Positions 1-8,925 of a stretch of DNA of 64,000 nt are shown in pieces; the first letter of the stretch is position 1; each line of letters opens with the position of its first letter. The notes beneath the pieces were generated by a model that was not told the origin of the DNA, made no database searches, and saw only the letters and a program-made list of their open reading frames with translations. The position numbers were made by a program, and so were the translations under genes. Source of the DNA: UBA9647 sp963739335 (GTDB lineage: Bacteria > Bacteroidota > Ignavibacteria > UBA10030); assembly GCA_963739335.1 (NCBI GenBank), contig CAVUAC010000051.1, positions 186,001 to 250,000 on the forward strand, written 5' to 3'.

Positions 1-589
1 CTGCAGGTTCGGCAAGTACAGCTTCGGGCTCGATGTACGAATGTTCGACAAATTGCGTCTTGAACCTCCGCTCAATGACGAAGTCTGCGGCGGCAAATCC
101 TTTCATGACATCACCCTTACGGACGATGTGATGAACGAACTCGTTCTTTTCCCCATGAAGAATCGGAGCGCCGGGCTTCATCGCCTCTTCCGGATCAGAA
201 ACCACTGGAAGCGGTTCATATTCGACATCGATGAGGCTCAGCGCGTGATCAGCGACTTCCTTTGATTTCACCGCGACCAGTGCGACGCCATCGCCGAGAT
301 ACCGCACCCGGTCTTCAGCCAGGATCTGCTGGTTCTTCGTCACGATGCCAAACACCCTGCTCCCAGGAATGTCCTTCGCTGTGAGGACAGCTTCGACGCC
401 AGGGAGCTGCTCAGCTTGCGATGTGTCGATGCGGAGGATCTTCGCATGGGGATACTTCGAGCGAAGCACCTTTCCCCAGAGTTGGTGGCCAACACTGTAA
501 TCCTCGGCAAACTTCGCTTTGCCTGTTACTTTTCCCCAGGCATCAACGCGGCGTTCCGGTTTCCCAACGATTTTGTGTCTATCCGCCAT
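1..589 (-). CDS. Molybdopterin hydroxylase large subunit, N-terminal part (xanthine dehydrogenase/XdhD-like), cut by window edge
   Basis: Reading the minus strand from the ATG at 587-589 gives about 196 residues without a stop up to the window edge. The start, MADRHKIVGKPERRVDAWG, followed by VTGKAKFAEDY and PGVEAVLTAKDIPG, is the a/b hammerhead domain that opens molybdopterin-binding subunits of the xanthine dehydrogenase/aldehyde oxidase family. The Moco-binding part would lie outside the window. It is a second, separate copy beside the complete subunit at 3142-5481. Its start overlaps the end of the ssnA-like gene by 11 bases, so it is the next gene of the same operon. In E. coli ssnA likewise sits beside the selenate-linked hydroxylase gene xdhD, so a purine-hydroxylase role is likely. 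The exact substrate cannot be told. Confidence 0.85.
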   Translation of the reverse strand, partial: MADRHKIVGKPERRVDAWGKVTGKAKFAEDYSVGHQLWGKVLRSKYPHAKILRIDTSQAEQLPGVEAVLTAKDIPGSRVFGIVTKNQQILAEDRVRYLGDGVALVAVKSKEVADHALSLIDVEYEPLPVVSDPEEAMKPGAPILHGEKNEFVHHIVRKGDVMKGFAAADFVIERRFKTQFVEHSYIEPEAVLAEPA

Positions 590-1880
590 GCATGCGGCTC
601 CAGAGCTTCTTTGCCACCTTGCGTGCCTTTTGCATCACAGCTTCTTCATCGATGCCAACGACCTGTTTATTCCAGACGATCCAGTTGCCATCCACGATAA
701 CATGTTGAACCATCGTGGAGTTCATGCCGAAAAGAAAGTGTCCATGGAGGTTTCGGGAAGTAAGCGGCGTCGGAGGATCATAGTCGAGCACGACCAGGTC
801 GGCGGGACTCCCCTTCTTAAGCGTTCCAAACGATCGGCCAAAGAATTCGGATGCCAGGTGCTGTCCGTTGTGCAGCATCAATGGCATTCGGGAGAATTGC
901 ACCCTGTGATCCGATTCGGCATTGCGGAAATACCCAAACTTCGATTCTTCAAACATGTCGGTTGGAAATCCGTCAGTCCCCAACGCCGAATGCTCACCAA
1001 ACCAGCACAGAGGTGCATAGCCGACAGCATTGTTCATGTTCGACCGTGGGTTGTGAACCATCCAGGCGCCAGCTTTATCCACCTTCGCCAGCTGCTTCCG
1101 CGTCAGGTGAACACCGTGCGCAATGATGGATTTGTTGCTCAGAATGCCGAATTTCTCCAGTCGTTCGATGAGATCCAGCTTGTGCTTCCTCGTTGATTCA
1201 ATAACATCCGCTTTGTCCTCTGCGACATGGATATGAACACCGCTGTCGTACAGCCCTGCAAGCTCACCGAGACACTTGAGCGATTCGTCACCCAGTGTCA
1301 GCGATGCATGCGCCCCCACTGTGCCGCGAAAGTGTGGGTTGCTGGCATTTTCCGTAAGGAAGCGTTCATTTTCTTCCAGCCCAAAATCGCGACGTTTCAT
1401 CCCGCCCCGGTCGGTTGTCTCATAGCAAAGAACCCCGCGCAAATGAACCTGACTCATCGCGTGCTTAATGAGATCGAGCGAGCCACGAATGAAGTTCGGA
1501 GAGGCGTGATGGTCAATCAGCGTCGTTGTGCCGAATTTAACCGATTCAATAGCACCGACAAGGGCGCTATAATAGATTGATTCTTCATCCAATGCCTTGT
1601 CGAGCTTCCACCAGACTTTTTCCAGGATCTCCTTGAAATTCGCTGGTGCAGACTTCGGGGGAGGCATCCCACGCGACAGCGCTGAATAGAGATGAGTATG
1701 CGAACAAACAAAGCCCGGCATCACGATCTGGTGCTGGAGGTCAAATATTTCATCTTCGCGATTGGGTCTCACATGCCGCGAACGCTCAACGATTTCTCCA
1801 TCGGCGATGCGGATGTCGCATTCTTCAATAGTAGAAGCGGAGAGGCTGACGACCGTGATGTTTTTGAGGAGGAGACTCAA
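579..1880 (-). CDS. ssnA: SsnA-type aminohydrolase (amidohydrolase family)
   Basis: A 433-residue cytosolic metal-dependent hydrolase of the amidohydrolase superfamily, close in length and sequence pattern to E. coli SsnA. Visible metal ligands are the HTH pair at residues 61-63, His218 in HIHVAED, His255 in IIAHGVHL and Asp303 in LGTDG. The blocks WWKLDKALDEESIYYS and HNPRSNMNNAVGY are typical of SsnA and related guanine/8-oxoguanine deaminases. The start is a TTG at 1880, 11 bases after the upstream stop; it fits the N-terminus of the family (MLILKN... in E. coli) although no clear ribosome site is seen. Its place between xanthine dehydrogenase genes suggests deamination of a purine or related heterocycle, but the true substrate is unknown. 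Confidence 0.85.
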   Translation of the reverse strand: MSLLLKNITVVSLSASTIEECDIRIADGEIVERSRHVRPNREDEIFDLQHQIVMPGFVCSHTHLYSALSRGMPPPKSAPANFKEILEKVWWKLDKALDEESIYYSALVGAIESVKFGTTTLIDHHASPNFIRGSLDLIKHAMSQVHLRGVLCYETTDRGGMKRRDFGLEENERFLTENASNPHFRGTVGAHASLTLGDESLKCLGELAGLYDSGVHIHVAEDKADVIESTRKHKLDLIERLEKFGILSNKSIIAHGVHLTRKQLAKVDKAGAWMVHNPRSNMNNAVGYAPLCWFGEHSALGTDGFPTDMFEESKFGYFRNAESDHRVQFSRMPLMLHNGQHLASEFFGRSFGTLKKGSPADLVVLDYDPPTPLTSRNLHGHFLFGMNSTMVQHVIVDGNWIVWNKQVVGIDEEAVMQKARKVAKKLWSRMHGG

Positions 1881-1891
1881 GTGTGTCGAAT

Positions 1892-3145
1892 TCAGATAAT
1901 GGAAGATTTTTTCAAGCGCTGTTCAAGAATATGAAAATCGGGCTCAATATCAAGCGCTTGCCCGACTGCCTGCTGCGCGGACTGGATATCCTTCAAACCG
2001 TTTCCGGTGACGACCACGACAGCCGATGCACTGCGCTCGATGACACCCTGAGCGATCGCTTTCTTGAGACCTGCGACGCCAGCGACACCCGCCGGCTCAC
2101 CGAACACAGCCCCCAGTTGCGCAGTAGTTCGCATCGCATCTAAGATTTCCTTATCCGAGACGGTAATCATTGCACCCCGAGATCCTTTGATCTCCCGAAT
2201 TGCACGGCGCCAATTGCGCGGTGTTCCCACGGCGATGCTATCTGCAATGGTGTTTGCCGATGAAGGCACGAGGTCTTTCCCGCTCGAGAATGACTCAAAC
2301 ACCGGGCAAGCGTTTTTTGCTTGAACCCCGAGTAGTCGCGGAACTCGATCGATGAATCCAAGCTTCTGCATCTCGTGCAGGCCTTTTCCAATTCCACCGA
2401 TAGTGCATCCATCGCCGACAGAAACGACCACCCATTCCGGCAGCGCCGACCCAAATTGTTCGGCAATCTCCAGACCCGCGGTCTTTTTTCCTTCCACCAG
2501 AAATGGATTTGTCCCACTGTTGCGATCATACCATCCAAATTTCTTGCATGCCTCCCGGCAAAGATCGAACGCCTGCTCATAACTCCCCTGCACCCTGACA
2601 ACTGTTGCACCAAAAATCAGGAGCTGGGTAACTTTTGGCTCCGGCGCACGCTGAGGAACAAAGATCACACTTTTAAGTCCAACGGCAGCCGATAATCCGG
2701 CCAATGACGAAGCAGCATTCCCTGTGGACGCACATGCAATTGTCGTAAAGCCAAACTCCTGCGCCTTGAGAACACCGACAGAGCTTGCTCGATCTTTGAA
2801 CGAGTTCGTCGGATTTCTTCCGTCGTCCTTCAGAAACAATCCTCCAATTCCGACCTCAGTTGCGAGACGCGGAACATCATAGACAGGAGTCCAACCGATT
2901 TGGAGGTAGGGAAGTCTAGCTTCGGGAAAGATGGGAAGCAGCTCACGATAACGCCAATGGTTGTAGGAACGGCCCGCGAGAAGCGCTGGTGTGAGAATTG
3001 CGGCTATCGTTTCGTAGTTGTACTGAACGTCGAGAATGCCCTGTAGTCCGCATGTTGGACACGTATGGATATTCCCATTGGCATACAATTCATTACAGAG
3101 GAGACACCGAAGACCCGTGACGAGCGATGTCGCTGTTGACTTCAT
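1892..3145 (-). CDS. Threonine synthase-like PLP-dependent enzyme
   Basis: A 417-residue fold-type II PLP enzyme. The N-terminus carries a small zinc-ribbon-like pair of CxxC motifs (Cys14/Cys17 and Cys29/Cys32), as in many bacterial and archaeal threonine synthases. The PLP-binding lysine is Lys117 in NPTNSFKDRA, and STGNAASS is the phosphate/substrate loop. It starts at an ATG that overlaps the stop of xdhB by four bases, so it is translationally coupled to the xanthine dehydrogenase genes. That position is odd for threonine biosynthesis. It may instead be a lyase or ammonia-lyase acting on an amino acid made during ring degradation, comparable to diaminopropionate ammonia-lyase in the E. 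coli purine cluster. The family call is firm, the reaction is not. Confidence 0.75.
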   Translation of the reverse strand: MKSTATSLVTGLRCLLCNELYANGNIHTCPTCGLQGILDVQYNYETIAAILTPALLAGRSYNHWRYRELLPIFPEARLPYLQIGWTPVYDVPRLATEVGIGGLFLKDDGRNPTNSFKDRASSVGVLKAQEFGFTTIACASTGNAASSLAGLSAAVGLKSVIFVPQRAPEPKVTQLLIFGATVVRVQGSYEQAFDLCREACKKFGWYDRNSGTNPFLVEGKKTAGLEIAEQFGSALPEWVVVSVGDGCTIGGIGKGLHEMQKLGFIDRVPRLLGVQAKNACPVFESFSSGKDLVPSSANTIADSIAVGTPRNWRRAIREIKGSRGAMITVSDKEILDAMRTTAQLGAVFGEPAGVAGVAGLKKAIAQGVIERSASAVVVVTGNGLKDIQSAQQAVGQALDIEPDFHILEQRLKKSSII

Positions 3146-5481
3146 GCAGGCACCTTATTGGAGGCCCTCGCCTTCATCGCTGTCTTCAACTTCTCAATCG
3201 AGAGGAGAATAACTTCATTGGTGGCGGGGAGCGAGAATTCAGGCTCGATCTCATGGTTGGCAACCGCAGAGACCGCGTCCTTGATCGCCAGCCAGGCTGA
3301 AAGGCCAAGCATGAACGGGGGCTCAGCGACAGTTTTGCTGCCATAGATTGCGTTCGGGTTCGTCACGTTCTCCAGAAACGCAACGCGAAAATCGGCGGGG
3401 ATATCTTTGGCCGTTGGAATCTTGTATGTGTCCGGCGAATGTGTCAGAAGATTGCCGGCACTGTCCCACGTTATTTCCTCCGTGGTGCACCAACCGACCC
3501 CCTGGACGTAGCCGCCTTCAATTTGCCCCTTGTCGATCCCGGGATTGATGGAGTCTCCGACGTCGTGCAGGATGTCCGTACGAAGAAGCGTGAACGCCCC
3601 GGTGAGGACGTCAACGATCACCTCCGAGACCGCCATGCCCATGGCGTAGTAGCGAAATGGCGTTCCGATTCCTTTGATCTTATCCCAGCCAATTCCCGGA
3701 GTTCTGAAGTATCCAGTTGCACTTAGGCTTACGCGGCGCAGCACCATCTGCGGCATCGCCTCGGCAAAACCAATCTGCCGTTCCGGGTGTTTTACATCGA
3801 AGATCACGTCGTGTTCAAATTGGATGTCGTCCTTATTCGTTTGAACGGATGGATCTTTCTCGTTGAACATTGCTGCAACAGTCTCGGCAATCCTGCCTTT
3901 CAGCGTCTCAATCGCCTGCTTGACCGCCATACCGTTCATGTCCGTTCCCGATGACGCAGCTGTTGGGGATGTATTGGGAACCTTGGAGGTGTTTGTGGCA
4001 TTCACCCGGACGCGATCGATGCTGATTCCGAGCTCAGCAGCAGCTATCTGCTGGATTTTCGTATGTAATCCTTGTCCCATTTCTGTGCCGCCATGGTTGA
4101 CAAGGACTGTCCCGTCACTGTAGATATTGACCAGGGCACCGGCCTGATTTAAATGCGTGGTTGTGAACGAGATACCGAACTTCACCGGAGTGAGGGCAAG
4201 CCCTTTCTTGTAGAATTCATTCACCGCATTGAAGTCATCAACGGCCTTCCGGCGCGCATCGTACTCCGATGACTCCATCAATTTGTCGAAAATCAAAGGC
4301 AGCCTGTTGTTTTCAACGACTTGACCGTAGTGTGTGATATTGTTGCTCTCAAGCCCGTAAAGATTCTTCCGGCGGGTTTCCGTCGGCTCTTTGTGGAGAA
4401 ACCGTGCAACCTTATCGACGATCATTTCCATAGCTGCCATTGCCTGTGGACCGCCGAAACCGCGAAACGCCGTATTGGAAGGAAGGTTCGTCTTCCAGAC
4501 GCGTGCCCTGACACTCATGTTCGGAACAAAATATGCATTGTCGCAGTGAAGCATGGATCTCTCCATGATCGCGAAGGACAGGTCCGTCGCAGCGCCAGCG
4601 TCACTGTTCAATTCAAACTTGACGGCCAGCAGGTTCCCCGCATCGTCAAATCCTACCTTGTATCGCGTGAGGTAGCAATGACGTTTGCCTGTCATGATCA
4701 TATCATCATCGCGAAAGAGCCGAATCTTCACCGGACGGCCCGTCGCACGACAGAGCAATGCACTCCAACATGCAACATGATTTCCCTGAGTCTCTTTCCC
4801 GCCAAAGCCGCCACCGATCCGTCGAACCTCCACAACCACATCTTTCTTTTTCACGCCAAGGACTTCAGCAACCAGCGTCTGCGTCTCTGATGGGTTCTGC
4901 GAAGAGCTGTAAACCGTAATTTCACTTCCCTCGCCGGGGACACTCAGGGCAGCCTGGGTTTCAAGATACCAATGCTCGGCTGCGCCTGTCCTGAGTTCTC
5001 CCTCAATCACGTGCACCGCACGCCGAAGAGCTGCATCTGCATCCCCCGTCTGCATTGTTCGTTCCGGGCCGAGAAGGCTATTCTTCGCGATTGCCTCCTC
5101 GATGCTGAGAATCGGCCCCAGCGGTGCGTATGTCACCTCGATCAGACTCTCTGCAGTTCGACATTGGGCATCCGTCTCTGCTGCAATGAGAAACACCGCC
5201 TGGCCTGCAAACATGACCTCTTCGGCTGCAAGACAGGGTTCGTCTTTCACAACTGGACCCATCTGGTTGTGGCCTGGGATGTCTCTCGCCGAGAGTATTG
5301 CTGCAACGCCGGGAGCCTTCCTTGCTCTCGTCAAATCGTACGACACGATGCGAGCGTGCGCATGAGGACTGCAGACGACACGGCCCACCAGCAAGGTTGG
5401 ACTTGTGGGCAGGTCGTCGATATACATCGCTTCACCTGACACATGAAGCGAGGCACTTTCGTGTGGTATCTGTTGATGCAT
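3142..5481 (-). CDS. xdhB: Xanthine dehydrogenase, molybdopterin-binding subunit
   Basis: A 779-residue catalytic subunit that binds the molybdenum cofactor and hydroxylates purines such as hypoxanthine or xanthine. The a/b hammerhead region is at residues 10-120, the Moco-binding glycine loop GGGFGGKE at about 223-230, and VAEPPFMLG near the C-terminus carries the expected catalytic glutamate. A longer open frame reaches to 5736, but it would overlap the upstream gene. The ATG at 5481 gives the family's normal start (HESASLHVSGEAMYIDDLP) and follows that gene by about 40 bases. It forms a complex with the FeS/FAD subunit encoded upstream. The two-gene layout (FeS plus FAD fused, Moco separate) matches the XdhA/XdhB type of Pseudomonas and Rhodobacter rather than the three-gene E. 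coli type. Confidence 0.93.
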   Translation of the reverse strand: MHQQIPHESASLHVSGEAMYIDDLPTSPTLLVGRVVCSPHAHARIVSYDLTRARKAPGVAAILSARDIPGHNQMGPVVKDEPCLAAEEVMFAGQAVFLIAAETDAQCRTAESLIEVTYAPLGPILSIEEAIAKNSLLGPERTMQTGDADAALRRAVHVIEGELRTGAAEHWYLETQAALSVPGEGSEITVYSSSQNPSETQTLVAEVLGVKKKDVVVEVRRIGGGFGGKETQGNHVACWSALLCRATGRPVKIRLFRDDDMIMTGKRHCYLTRYKVGFDDAGNLLAVKFELNSDAGAATDLSFAIMERSMLHCDNAYFVPNMSVRARVWKTNLPSNTAFRGFGGPQAMAAMEMIVDKVARFLHKEPTETRRKNLYGLESNNITHYGQVVENNRLPLIFDKLMESSEYDARRKAVDDFNAVNEFYKKGLALTPVKFGISFTTTHLNQAGALVNIYSDGTVLVNHGGTEMGQGLHTKIQQIAAAELGISIDRVRVNATNTSKVPNTSPTAASSGTDMNGMAVKQAIETLKGRIAETVAAMFNEKDPSVQTNKDDIQFEHDVIFDVKHPERQIGFAEAMPQMVLRRVSLSATGYFRTPGIGWDKIKGIGTPFRYYAMGMAVSEVIVDVLTGAFTLLRTDILHDVGDSINPGIDKGQIEGGYVQGVGWCTTEEITWDSAGNLLTHSPDTYKIPTAKDIPADFRVAFLENVTNPNAIYGSKTVAEPPFMLGLSAWLAIKDAVSAVANHEIEPEFSLPATNEVILLSIEKLKTAMKARASNKVPA

Positions 5482-5521
5482 TGCTATGATCTTTCTTTTT
5501 CGAGCAGCGAATAGCTGATGC

Positions 5522-6970
5522 TCATTCTCGATGACTCGTCTCGCTCCAGAACTTGAGGAGAAGGTTTCTGGCGGCAATCCGGCGAAACTCCGCACTGCCG
5601 CGTACATCAGAAATCGGGTTGAAGTCTGTGTCAACAAACCGTTGCGCCTCCTCGACGTGCCGACGATCCCACGGCTTCCCTTTGAGAAATGCCTCTGCCA
5701 CAACAGAGCGTTTCGTTTGAGCAGCCATTCCTCCATACGCTAGCGTAATGTCGTCAACGATTCCCTTCGCATCCAAATCCAATCTAAATGCGCCGCTGAC
5801 GGTGGCAATGTCCAAATCGCGACGTTTCGAGACTTTGTATGCGCGGACCCTCGCCCCTGCCGATGGTTTCGGCAAGACAATGGCTGTGACAAGTTCATCA
5901 GGGCGGCATTCGGTCGTTCTGTACCCTTTCACAAAGGCATCTGCGCCAACCGCTCGTGTTCCTCGCCTACTCTTGAGAATGATGTTTGAACTGTAAGCTA
6001 TCAGGACAGGAAGCGTGTCACCTACAGGTGACGCAGTGCCGATGTTCCCACCCAACGTAGCAAGGTTTCGTATCTGTTGGGCTCCGAAGACGGTTAGCAT
6101 TTGATGGAATGCTGGGAAGTCGTCTTTCACAATTTTCCCCACTTCATTCATTTGAAGTCCGGCTCCCAACGTGAGCGTTTGGCTCTCACGAGAAACCTCG
6201 CGCAATTCATTAATCCGGCAACAATCAACAATATGTGGAAGCGTCTCAAACTTCTTCGTGACCCTCAACGCTACGTCTGTTGCCCCGTTGATCAAGATCG
6301 CAGCGGGATACTGTTCGCGAAGCACCAGGCATTCCTCTAGCGTCACGGGCTGGTCGTAGCGTTGCTTCTCCGTAGAAATCGAGACTCTTTCATGTGATAT
6401 CGATTCCAGGAGGCTCACAACATGAGCTTCATCACGACCGAATTGATCTTTCCTGTCTCCGCCGCAGGCTATGGCGGCGGCATCGAGAATTGGCCGGTAG
6501 CCTGTGCAACGGCAAAGATTGCCCACCAGAGCATCCGAGATTTCATCTCTCGTCAACTTCGTGTTGCTCTTGTAGAGGGCAAAGAGCGTCATCACTATTC
6601 CCGGCGTGCAAAAGCCACATTGGCTTCCGTGCGTGTCGACGAGCGCTTGCTGAACCGGATGAAGTTGGCCCGACGGGCCCTTAAGGTTTTCGACCGTAAT
6701 CAGTTGTTTGCCGTGGAGCATCGGAAGGAACATCAGACAGGAATCAACCGCTTTGTATTCGATCTTCTTTCCGGCCCTCAATTCGCCAATGACGACGGTG
6801 CAGGCGCCACAGTCACCTTCGGCGCACCCCTCTTTGACTCCGCGATGATGCGGCAAACTCCGCAGATAGTTCAGTACCGTTGTCGTTGGCATCCATTGCG
6901 ATCGCGAATCGAAAGCAACGTCAACGACCTGTCCGTCAAGCACAAACTGTATGGAATCTTTCATGACCAT
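5522..6970 (-). CDS. xdhA: Xanthine dehydrogenase, fused 2Fe-2S and FAD subunit
   Basis: A 482-residue electron-transfer subunit. Residues 1-90 form a plant-type 2Fe-2S ferredoxin domain (Cys49, Cys54, Cys57, Cys78). Residues 95-165 form the second 2Fe-2S domain, with Cys118/Cys121 in SQCGFCTPG and Cys153/Cys155 in GNLCRCTGYRP. The rest is the FAD-binding domain, with ATLGGNIGTASPVGD. It passes electrons from the Moco subunit to NAD+ or another acceptor. The start at 6970 is preferred because an AGAGG ribosome site lies nine bases upstream; an in-frame ATG at 7006 would overlap the hydA stop. It is flanked by hydA upstream and xdhB downstream on the same strand. Confidence 0.93.
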   Translation of the reverse strand: MVMKDSIQFVLDGQVVDVAFDSRSQWMPTTTVLNYLRSLPHHRGVKEGCAEGDCGACTVVIGELRAGKKIEYKAVDSCLMFLPMLHGKQLITVENLKGPSGQLHPVQQALVDTHGSQCGFCTPGIVMTLFALYKSNTKLTRDEISDALVGNLCRCTGYRPILDAAAIACGGDRKDQFGRDEAHVVSLLESISHERVSISTEKQRYDQPVTLEECLVLREQYPAAILINGATDVALRVTKKFETLPHIVDCCRINELREVSRESQTLTLGAGLQMNEVGKIVKDDFPAFHQMLTVFGAQQIRNLATLGGNIGTASPVGDTLPVLIAYSSNIILKSRRGTRAVGADAFVKGYRTTECRPDELVTAIVLPKPSAGARVRAYKVSKRRDLDIATVSGAFRLDLDAKGIVDDITLAYGGMAAQTKRSVVAEAFLKGKPWDRRHVEEAQRFVDTDFNPISDVRGSAEFRRIAARNLLLKFWSETSHRE

Positions 6971-6983
6971 TCTGATTAGCCTC

Positions 6984-8372
6984 TCATGTTGGCCATGCCC
7001 CGGCAAAACACGCTCGCTTCAGATATGCACCGCGACCCGGTTTGCCCGACCAGGTGTTTTGGTGAACGATGACCTCACCTCGTGCAATGACTGTTTCCGC
7101 GTTACCTTTGACCGTTGTGCCCTCGTACATTGAGTAGTCCACTCGCATATGATGCGACGCGGCTGAGATCGTAAATTCCTGAGCGGGGTTCCAGATGACA
7201 ACGTCTGCATCGCTGCCAACCTGAAGCACGCCCTTTTTTGGATGAAGGCCGAACAATTTTGCCGGATTTGTCGACACCAACTCCACCCATCGATTGACAG
7301 AAAACTTTCCTCCGTTCACACCAAAATGATACAGAAGCTGCAGCCGGTTTTCAATACCGGGCCCACCATTGGGGATCTTTGTGAAGTTGCCCAGGCCCGC
7401 TCGTTTTTGCGTTCCAAACATAAACGGACAGTGGTCGGTGGAGACCAATTGCAGCTGATTGGTTTGTAGCGCCTTCCACAGAGCTTCCTGGTCTGAACTC
7501 TTGCGCAGAGGGGGCGTGAGCACAAACTTTGCCCCTTCGAAGTCCGGTCGTTCAAGCTCTTTCTCGGTCAGCAACAGATAGTGCGGACACGTTTCACCAA
7601 ACACGCGGAATCCTTTGCCCTGTGCACGAGAGATTTCCTCAAGGGCTTCAGACGTGGAAACGTGAACAAAATAGACCGGCACATCCGCCATACGCGCAAG
7701 TGCGATGACCCGATGGACCGCTTCAGCTTCTGCAAGAGGCGGGCGCGTGCGAGCATGCTCGATGGGAGTGGTCCGTCCTTCCGCCAACGCCTTTCGGACA
7801 AGATAGTCAATGACGTTTCCGTTCTCCGCATGAACTGCGACAAGGGCCCCCAGTTTCCCGGCACGCAACATGACCTGCAAAATAGTCCCGTCATCCACCA
7901 TAAGACTGTTAGGATAAGCGGTGAAGAGTTTGAAGCTTGTCACCCCCTCGCGAACGACCTCTTCGATCCCTGCGATCCGCTGTCCACCGATGTCCATCAC
8001 AATCATATGAAGCCCGTAGTCAATGGTGGCAGTGCGTGCCTTGCGTCGCCAGAGTTCATAAGTGTCAGGGAGGGATGCGCCTCTCGTCTGCGTGGCAAAA
8101 TCGATGATGGTCGTGGTTCCTCCAAACGCCGCAGCTCGTGTACCGGTTTCGAAGTCATCGCTAGATACGGTCCCTCCAACGGGTGCATCCAGATGCGTGT
8201 GAACATCGATTCCACCGGGGATCACATATTTCCCCGTCGCATCGATAACCCGGTCCGCGTGCTTCATGAGGTTGCTGCCAATCGCAGCAATGGTTTCACC
8301 CACGATGAAGATGTCCACAATAGAGATGCGTTCGGGCGATACGACTTGGCCATTTTTGATCAAGAGGGACAT
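6984..8372 (-). CDS. hydA: Dihydropyrimidinase / D-hydantoinase
   Basis: A 462-residue cyclic amidohydrolase that opens dihydropyrimidine or hydantoin rings. All binuclear zinc ligands of the family are visible: HTH at residues 58-60, the lysine expected to be carboxylated at 148 (SFKLFTAY), His181 (AVHAENG), His237 (YFVHVSTSEA) and Asp313 (STDHCPF). Length is normal. It is the first gene of the minus-strand catabolic operon, so transcription probably begins in the 550-base gap upstream. Together with xanthine dehydrogenase and SsnA it suggests degradation of purines, pyrimidines or hydantoins as nitrogen source. Allantoinase is a close relative, but the SFKLF motif and overall pattern fit dihydropyrimidinase better. 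Confidence 0.92.
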   Translation of the reverse strand: MSLLIKNGQVVSPERISIVDIFIVGETIAAIGSNLMKHADRVIDATGKYVIPGGIDVHTHLDAPVGGTVSSDDFETGTRAAAFGGTTTIIDFATQTRGASLPDTYELWRRKARTATIDYGLHMIVMDIGGQRIAGIEEVVREGVTSFKLFTAYPNSLMVDDGTILQVMLRAGKLGALVAVHAENGNVIDYLVRKALAEGRTTPIEHARTRPPLAEAEAVHRVIALARMADVPVYFVHVSTSEALEEISRAQGKGFRVFGETCPHYLLLTEKELERPDFEGAKFVLTPPLRKSSDQEALWKALQTNQLQLVSTDHCPFMFGTQKRAGLGNFTKIPNGGPGIENRLQLLYHFGVNGGKFSVNRWVELVSTNPAKLFGLHPKKGVLQVGSDADVVIWNPAQEFTISAASHHMRVDYSMYEGTTVKGNAETVIARGEVIVHQNTWSGKPGRGAYLKRACFAGAWPT

Positions 8373-8925
8373 TGGTCAATCGGCAATATTGATGCGGCGG
8401 GTTGCTTCGGTGCAGGTTGAGTTCTATCGATGAACACCGTCACTGTGGCCCTCAGAATAGAGTAAACATCCGGAGCAACAATTGTCCTCCATTGAGCTCG
8501 ACCGAGCTTCCTGATAGAGGAATTTCATCGCCAAAGTACAAGAGTAATCGCTAAACGGCAAGGGTCATACTCAGGCTTGGACGCGCGATCGAGAATACTC
8601 AACGTTTCTCGCCAAGAATGGTGCAAATGGAAGTTAGCTTCTACTGTGCGGAATTGAAAGGAGAATTCCCCCTCGACTGGGATACCATGCGTCTTCTCGG
8701 ACTCAAGACATACCAGGCGACAGGGGCTGTCGCCACCGCGGCAATCGCGAACAAGGTTGCAGTGAGTTGAAGCGGTCGAAGGACTCCCCAACCGTTAGTT
8801 ACGGAGGGTTGGCTTATCCCTAGGTTGGGTTACGCGAAATCATCCTCAGGATCTGCTACGGTGGGGTGGCCTGGCAAACTTCGCGAAGGCCACATTGTTC
8901 AATCGGAAAACCTTCGCAATGACCA
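8373..8925. other. Intergenic region, no supported gene
   Basis: About 550 bases between the 5' end of the hydA-led operon and the 3' end of the EnvC-like gene, both on the minus strand. It should hold the promoter for the catabolic operon, but no box is convincing. An inverted repeat GCGAAGG/CCTTCGC (about 8883-8917) lies just downstream of the EnvC-like stop and could be a weak transcription end without a T-run. A short plus-strand frame (8618-8770, reading VSFYCAELKGEFPLDWDTM) has no ribosome site and no recognised family. Confidence 0.5.

Noticed and set aside
4321..4890. Plus-strand frame of 189 codons inside xdhB, and similar frames inside other genes
   Set aside because: Opposite-strand shadow of a clear xanthine dehydrogenase gene.
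8525..8791. Minus-strand frame of 88 codons between hydA and the EnvC-like gene
   Set aside because: No ribosome site, no motif, and arginine/cysteine-rich composition unlike the neighbouring genes.
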